Positions 60,239 to 64,000 of a stretch of DNA of 64,000 bases are shown here, one piece after another (position 1 is the first letter of the stretch; every line of letters starts with the position of its first letter). The DNA comes from Nonomuraea rubra (GTDB lineage Bacteria; Actinomycetota; Actinomycetes; Streptosporangiales; Streptosporangiaceae). The position numbers were made by a program, and so were the translations under genes. The DNA lies in contig NZ_JACHMI010000001.1 of NCBI RefSeq assembly GCF_014207985.1, positions 7,671,001-7,735,000 of the forward strand, given 5' to 3'. The notes under the pieces are model-generated. The model had not been told where the DNA came from. It made no database searches and was given only the letters and a program-made list of their open reading frames with translations.

Positions 60239-61822
60239 ATGAAACGACTGAAGGCAGGCCTCGCCGCCCTGTTCACCATGGCGGCCGTTCTCGTGGACAC
60301 CACCGGCGCGGCACAGGCCGCCCCTCCCGGCGACAGGGACGTGATCGCCAACCTCTGGAGCTGGAACTGGAACTCCGTGGCCAGGGAGTGCACCGGCCAC
60401 CTCGGCCCCGCCGGCTACGGCGGCGTCCAGGTCTCCCCGCCCCAGGACTCCCTCACCAGGGGCGGCGCCGTCTGGTGGGACGTCTACCAGCCCGCCGGCT
60501 ACACCCTGACCAGCAAGTTCGGCAACGAGGACCAGTTCGCGGCGATGGTGCGGGCCTGCCACGACGCGGGCGTCAAGGTCTACGCGGACGCCGTCGTCAA
60601 CCACATGACCGGCCAGGGCAGCACCAGCTACGGCGGCGCGAGCTTCACCAAGTACAACTACCCGGGCCTGTACTCCCCCGCCGACTTCCACTACTACTCA
60701 GAGGACTGCGGCAACTCCGACAACCTCATCCACGACGGCGACTACGCCGGCAGCGCCCGCAACGTGCAGAACTGCGAGCTGGTCGGCCTGTCCGACCTGG
60801 AGACCGAGGAGCCGTACGTCCGCGGCGCCATCGCCGGCTACCTCAACAGGCTCATCGCGCTGGGCGTGGACGGCTTCCGCGTCGACGCCGCCAAGCACAC
60901 CAGCCCGGCCGACCTGGGTGACATCTACGGCAGGCTGAACGGCTCGCCGTACATCTACCAGGAGGTCATCTACGGCCCCGGCGAGGCGGTGCAGCCCGGC
61001 CAGTACACCGGGATCGGCGACGTGCTGGAGTTCCAGTACGGCCGCTACCTGCGCGAGAAGTTCCACGGCAGCATCGCGGACCTGCGCACGTTCGGCGAGA
61101 GCTGGAACGGCATGCAGCCGTCGGGCAGGTCCGTCACGTTCGTCGCCAACCACGACACCGAGCGCGGCACCAGCGCGCTGAGCTACAAGGACGGGCCGGT
61201 GTACCGGCTGGCCACCATCTTCCAGCTCGCCTGGAACCACGGCACGCCGCAGGTGTACGACGGCTTCACCTGGAGCGACAGGGAGGCGGGGCCGCCGCAC
61301 TCGAACGGGTTCGTCCGCGACGCCGTGTGCGGGAGCGGCTGGGAGTGCCTGCACCGCGACCCGGCGATCACCGGCATGGTCCGCTTCCACAACGCGGTCA
61401 GGGGCACCCCGGTCGCCAACTGGAGCTCCCCGAACCCCGACGTGATCGCCTTCAGCCGCGGCGCCGCGGGCTGGATCGTGATCAACAACGGCACCGGCTC
61501 GTACGCGGGCACGTTCCCGACCGGCCTGCCCGCCGGCACGTACGCCGACCTGACCGGCACCGGCACCGGCACCGGCACGGTCACCGTGAACGGCGGCGGC
61601 CAGGCCGCGGTCACCGTGCCCGCCAGGGGCGCGGTCGCGATCGTCGCCGGCGGCACGACCACGCCGCCCGCCCAGGTCCCCGTCACCTTCGGCGTGCACG
61701 CCACCACCACCTGGGGCACGAACGTCCATCTCGCCGGCTCCATCGGCGCCCTGAAGAACCGGAACCCGGCCGAGGCCATCCCGCTCTCCTCCGCCGCGGC
61801 CATCGACGCCACCTGGAAGTGA
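60239..61822 (+). CDS. Secreted GH13 alpha-amylase with truncated CBM20
   Basis: A 527-residue alpha-amylase with a Sec signal (cleavage after AAQA, near residue 30). GH13 motifs: YADAVVNH (region I), GFRVDAAKH with nucleophile Asp216, YQEVI with acid Glu242, FVANHDTE with Asp306. The C-terminal beta domain runs to about 465. From about 480 a CBM20 starch-binding domain begins (VTFGVHATTTWGTNVHLAGSIGAL) but stops after ~47 of ~95 residues, losing its second Trp site. The stop abuts the convergent esterase stop with no gap. Acts outside the cell on starch. Confidence 0.93.
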   Translation: MKRLKAGLAALFTMAAVLVDTTGAAQAAPPGDRDVIANLWSWNWNSVARECTGHLGPAGYGGVQVSPPQDSLTRGGAVWWDVYQPAGYTLTSKFGNEDQFAAMVRACHDAGVKVYADAVVNHMTGQGSTSYGGASFTKYNYPGLYSPADFHYYSEDCGNSDNLIHDGDYAGSARNVQNCELVGLSDLETEEPYVRGAIAGYLNRLIALGVDGFRVDAAKHTSPADLGDIYGRLNGSPYIYQEVIYGPGEAVQPGQYTGIGDVLEFQYGRYLREKFHGSIADLRTFGESWNGMQPSGRSVTFVANHDTERGTSALSYKDGPVYRLATIFQLAWNHGTPQVYDGFTWSDREAGPPHSNGFVRDAVCGSGWECLHRDPAITGMVRFHNAVRGTPVANWSSPNPDVIAFSRGAAGWIVINNGTGSYAGTFPTGLPAGTYADLTGTGTGTGTVTVNGGGQAAVTVPARGAVAIVAGGTTTPPAQVPVTFGVHATTTWGTNVHLAGSIGALKNRNPAEAIPLSSAAAIDATWK

Positions 61823-62749
61823 TCAGGCGCCGATGGCGGCGCGCAACATCGGTAAGGCCCGCTCCAGCGCCCGCTCCCAGTAGGGCCAGGTGTGCGTGCC
61901 CGCACCGTAGAAGTCGGTGGTGATCTCCGCGCCCGCCGCCCGCGCCCGCTCGGCGAAGACCTTCGCCTGGCTCAGCAGCGCGCCCTCGAAGTCGCCCGAG
62001 GCGCCCGGCGGGTCCAGCGGCCCAGGCTCGCCGTCGCCGCAGGACACGTAGAGCGGGACTCCGCCCAGCCTCTCCGCGAGGCGGGCGGGGTTGTGCTCGT
62101 CCCATGCCTGCCCGTCTGGCTCGCCCCAGAGGGCGGCGGGGTCCTCGCCGTTCTCCCGGAGCAGCCTCCGCACGCCGGAGCGGTCGCCGGTGGTGTCGAG
62201 CACGCCGGAGAACGACGCGGCCGCGCGGAACAGGCCGGGATGGCGGGCGGCGTACACCATGGCGCCCAGCCCGCCCATCGACAGCCCGGCGACCGCCCGG
62301 TCCGGGCTCGCCCCGAACTCGGCCTCGATCAGCGGGATCAGCTCCTCGATGTGGAAGGTCTCCCACTTCGGGCCGCGTACCCAGTCGGAGTAGAAGCCGA
62401 CGCGGCCGCCCTCGGGCACCACCACGATGGCGGGCAGCTCGCCGGTGAGCCGCTCCGCGCCGCCCTCGTCCACCCAGCCGAGGTGGCCGGCGCCGCAGCA
62501 GCCGTGCAGCAGGTAGAGCACCGGCCAGGGGCCCGAGCCGCGGGTCCAGCCGCGCGGGAGCAGCACGCGTACGGGGGTCTCGCGGCCGAGCGCGCGCGAG
62601 GCCACGGTCAGCGCCTGCCCGCGCTCGCCCACCGGCTCCCGCTCGACGATCCGCGCGCCGTCCACCTGGGCCGCGGGCGGCGCCGGAGCGGGTGTGCAGC
62701 CCAGGGCCGCCACCACGAGCACCGCCACGAGTGCTGCCCTGGCCCTCAT
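61823..62749 (-). CDS. Secreted alpha/beta-hydrolase esterase (esterase D / Ag85-like), lipoprotein
   Basis: A 308-residue esterase with a lipoprotein signal (LVVAALGCT, Cys at about 18). Alpha/beta hydrolase: LYLLHGCCG (oxyanion region), AVAGLSMGGLGAM with nucleophile Ser, SCGDGEPG with the acid and GTHTWPYW with the His. Related to esterase D and mycolyltransferase-like proteins, also to feruloyl or siderophore esterases. Its ATG overlaps the stop of the PhyH gene, so they are translationally coupled. Confidence 0.88.
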   Translation of the reverse strand: MRARAALVAVLVVAALGCTPAPAPPAAQVDGARIVEREPVGERGQALTVASRALGRETPVRVLLPRGWTRGSGPWPVLYLLHGCCGAGHLGWVDEGGAERLTGELPAIVVVPEGGRVGFYSDWVRGPKWETFHIEELIPLIEAEFGASPDRAVAGLSMGGLGAMVYAARHPGLFRAAASFSGVLDTTGDRSGVRRLLRENGEDPAALWGEPDGQAWDEHNPARLAERLGGVPLYVSCGDGEPGPLDPPGASGDFEGALLSQAKVFAERARAAGAEITTDFYGAGTHTWPYWERALERALPMLRAAIGA

Positions 62750-63486
62750 CGCCCGGCCAGGGGGTCGAAGCCGCGCAGCATCATGCCCTGGCCGCGTGAT
62801 CGGTGCACGTCGTCGGCGGGCCGGTCCTCGGGGTCGCGGAACTGCACGAGCAGCGTCGTACGGGCCTCGCCCGACCGGTTGATCCCGGACCCGTGCACGG
62901 TCAGGTAGCCGATGAACAGCACGTCGCCCGCCTCCGCCTCGACCGGCACCGCCTTCTCCAGCGGCCACCGCTCCGGCGGCAGGTGCCAGCCGCCCTCCTC
63001 GACGTGTGGCAGCGGCCCGTCCCTGTGGCTGCCCGGCACGACCCGCACGCAGCCCTTCTCCTCGGGCGCGTCGTCGAAGTGGAAGATGGCCGCGCCGACC
63101 GTGTGGCGGGTGTGCGGGAAGTGCGCGGCGTCCTGGTGCATCGGGAACGGCGAGCCCTTCTCCGCTGGCTTGACGAAGATCTTGGTGTGGTGGAGCTGGA
63201 CGTTCTCCGACCCGATCAGGGCCGCCGCCACGTCGGTGAAGCGCGGGTCGAGCATGAGCCGGGCGAACGCGGCCGAGTGGAACTGCGCGTCGTGGCAGTG
63301 GCGCAGCTCGGTGGCGATCCCGGCCAGCCGCCTGGCGCTGCCCCAGGTGGGGTCGTACGGGCGTAACCGCGACAGCACCGCGTGGCACTCCTCGCGGTAG
63401 GCCCGCGCCTCGTCCTTGCCGATCAGCCCTCTGACCAGCAGGTAACCGTGGTCCCGGTAGAACCGGGTCATCGAAGAATCGGCCAT
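62746..63486 (-). CDS. Phytanoyl-CoA dioxygenase (PhyH) family protein
   Basis: A 246-residue Fe(II)/2-oxoglutarate oxygenase-like protein. Metal triad HxD...H is visible as FPMHQDAAHF (about 125) and VHGSGINRS (about 205); an Arg for 2-oxoglutarate follows (GEARTTLLVQF). Hydroxylates an unknown small molecule. Start at 63486 with GGGAG upstream; a longer start at 63519 is unlikely. Coupled to the lipoprotein esterase gene. Confidence 0.9.
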   Translation of the reverse strand: MADSSMTRFYRDHGYLLVRGLIGKDEARAYREECHAVLSRLRPYDPTWGSARRLAGIATELRHCHDAQFHSAAFARLMLDPRFTDVAAALIGSENVQLHHTKIFVKPAEKGSPFPMHQDAAHFPHTRHTVGAAIFHFDDAPEEKGCVRVVPGSHRDGPLPHVEEGGWHLPPERWPLEKAVPVEAEAGDVLFIGYLTVHGSGINRSGEARTTLLVQFRDPEDRPADDVHRSRGQGMMLRGFDPLAGR

Positions 63487-63525
63487 CCCACACTCCCGGT
63501 GCCGCGCGGTCCCTCTCACTGTGTG

Positions 63526-63573
63526 CCCGCGAAGCCGCCGGGGGAAGAGTGGCGGCCCGCGAAGCCGCCGGGG
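63526..63573. repeat. 30-bp spaced direct repeat upstream of the PhyH gene
   Basis: CCCGCGAAGCCGCCGGGG occurs at 63526-63543 and again 30 bp later at 63556-63573, in the gap between the PhyH gene and the aldo/keto reductase. No gene is evident in 63487-63735; the rest of the gap is GC-rich with no clear promoter. Confidence 0.6.
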
Positions 63574-63735
63574 AAGGGCGGCGGCCGCGCCGCCACCCTT
63601 CCGGGCGTTACCGGCAGGTCACCGGGTGCTCGCCTTGACCCGGGCAGTACGTCACTTGGATCCCTCTTGTAACGCTCCGAGGTGCTTAACTGGGGTCGTA
63701 AATCGTTTCATTGCGATCTCTGCGGAAGGTCCCCC

Positions 63736-64000
63736 TTGGATTACGAACGCCAGCCGTACAGAAGGTGCGGCCGCAGCGGCCTGCTCCTGCCCGCCGTGTC
63801 GCTCGGCCTGTGGCACAACTTCGGCGAGGGCAAGCCGCTCGACGGCCAGCGCGCCATCCTGCACAAGGCCTTCGACCTCGGCATCACCCACTTCGACCTC
63901 GCCGACCGCTACGGCCCGCCCATCGGCGCCGCCGAGGCGGCCTTCGGCAGGCTCCTGCCGCGTTCGCTGCGTGACGAGGTGGTGGTCACCACCAAGGGCT
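63736..64000 (+). CDS. Aldo/keto reductase, YghZ-like (5' part only)
   Basis: First 88 codons of an aldo/keto reductase. The start YRRCGRSGLLLPAVSLGLWHNFGEG is the signature of the L-glyceraldehyde 3-phosphate reductase (YghZ/Gpr) group; the catalytic Asp/Tyr stretch ITHFDLADRYGPP follows. TTG start is supported by GGAAGG 6 nt upstream; no ATG or GTG fits. Continues beyond the window. Confidence 0.85.
   Translation, partial: MDYERQPYRRCGRSGLLLPAVSLGLWHNFGEGKPLDGQRAILHKAFDLGITHFDLADRYGPPIGAAEAAFGRLLPRSLRDEVVVTTKG

Overview
High-GC actinobacterial chromosome segment (roughly 70-73% G+C by eye, strong GC3 codon bias, many GTG starts, ATGA/GTGA stop-start overlaps, several apparently leaderless genes). 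The mix of an AfsR-type regulator, ECF sigma factor, IdeR- and Nur-like boxes, ANTAR and SpoIIE-type signalling proteins, TipA-like regulator and a CHAT protease suggests a filamentous actinomycete, plausibly Streptosporangiaceae (Nonomuraea-like); the genus is an inference. No rRNA, tRNA, CRISPR array, IS element or prophage was recognised.

Layout. 1-1.2 kb: distal end of an Mrp/Mnh Na+/H+ antiporter operon. 1.1-5.2 kb (minus): DUF6328 membrane protein and a three-subunit PaoABC-type molybdenum hydroxylase. 5.2-10 kb (plus): acetate kinase, a 14-codon mini-ORF, erythromycin-esterase family protein, a tandem-repeat block and RecD2 helicase. 10-14.6 kb: FAD/Fe-S 2-hydroxyacid dehydrogenase fusion, then a convergent KptA/NADAR pair and an epoxide-hydrolase remnant. 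14.6-17.3 kb: KtrB/KtrA K+ uptake and a CBS protein. 17.4-24 kb: TetR regulator, nucleoside hydrolase, MFS exporter with a clear promoter/operator, STAS protein and an AfsR/SARP-NB-ARC-TPR regulator. 24.1-28.3 kb: small redox cassette, then a TetR/NmrA divergent pair around an exceptional nested palindrome. 28.3-34.9 kb: PadR, ABC exporter and N-acylase in one operon, facing a TipA-like MerR regulator. 35-40.6 kb: SsuD-like pseudogene, amino-acid permease, PNPOx-like protein with an iron-box match, TetR and MFS exporter. 40.6-45.9 kb (minus): NikABCDE-like importer with a match to the Nur (nickel) box. 46-52.4 kb: soluble HAMP-array hybrid histidine kinase and an ANTAR-GAF-PAS-PP2C phosphatase. 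52.4-54.5 kb: SNF2-family ATPase. 54.5-60 kb (minus): an operon of intracellular subtilase, ECF sigma factor, small DPVP-motif protein and TPR-CHAT protease. 60.2-64 kb: secreted GH13 alpha-amylase with a truncated starch-binding domain, a lipoprotein esterase, a PhyH-family dioxygenase and the start of an aldo/keto reductase.

The best candidate for an undescribed system is the subtilase / sigma / DPVP / CHAT operon: two putative intracellular proteases of different clans transcriptionally tied to a dedicated sigma factor, with tight translational coupling between the first three genes. It resembles protease-containing conflict or stress-response systems predicted in multicellular actinobacteria. 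Second is the KptA-NADAR pair, two enzymes that both work on NAD/ADP-ribose chemistry on nucleic acids and share overlapping 3' ends. The clearest regulatory novelty is the 22-bp perfect inverted repeat at 27250-27310 containing two mutually overlapping promoters and an inner operator.
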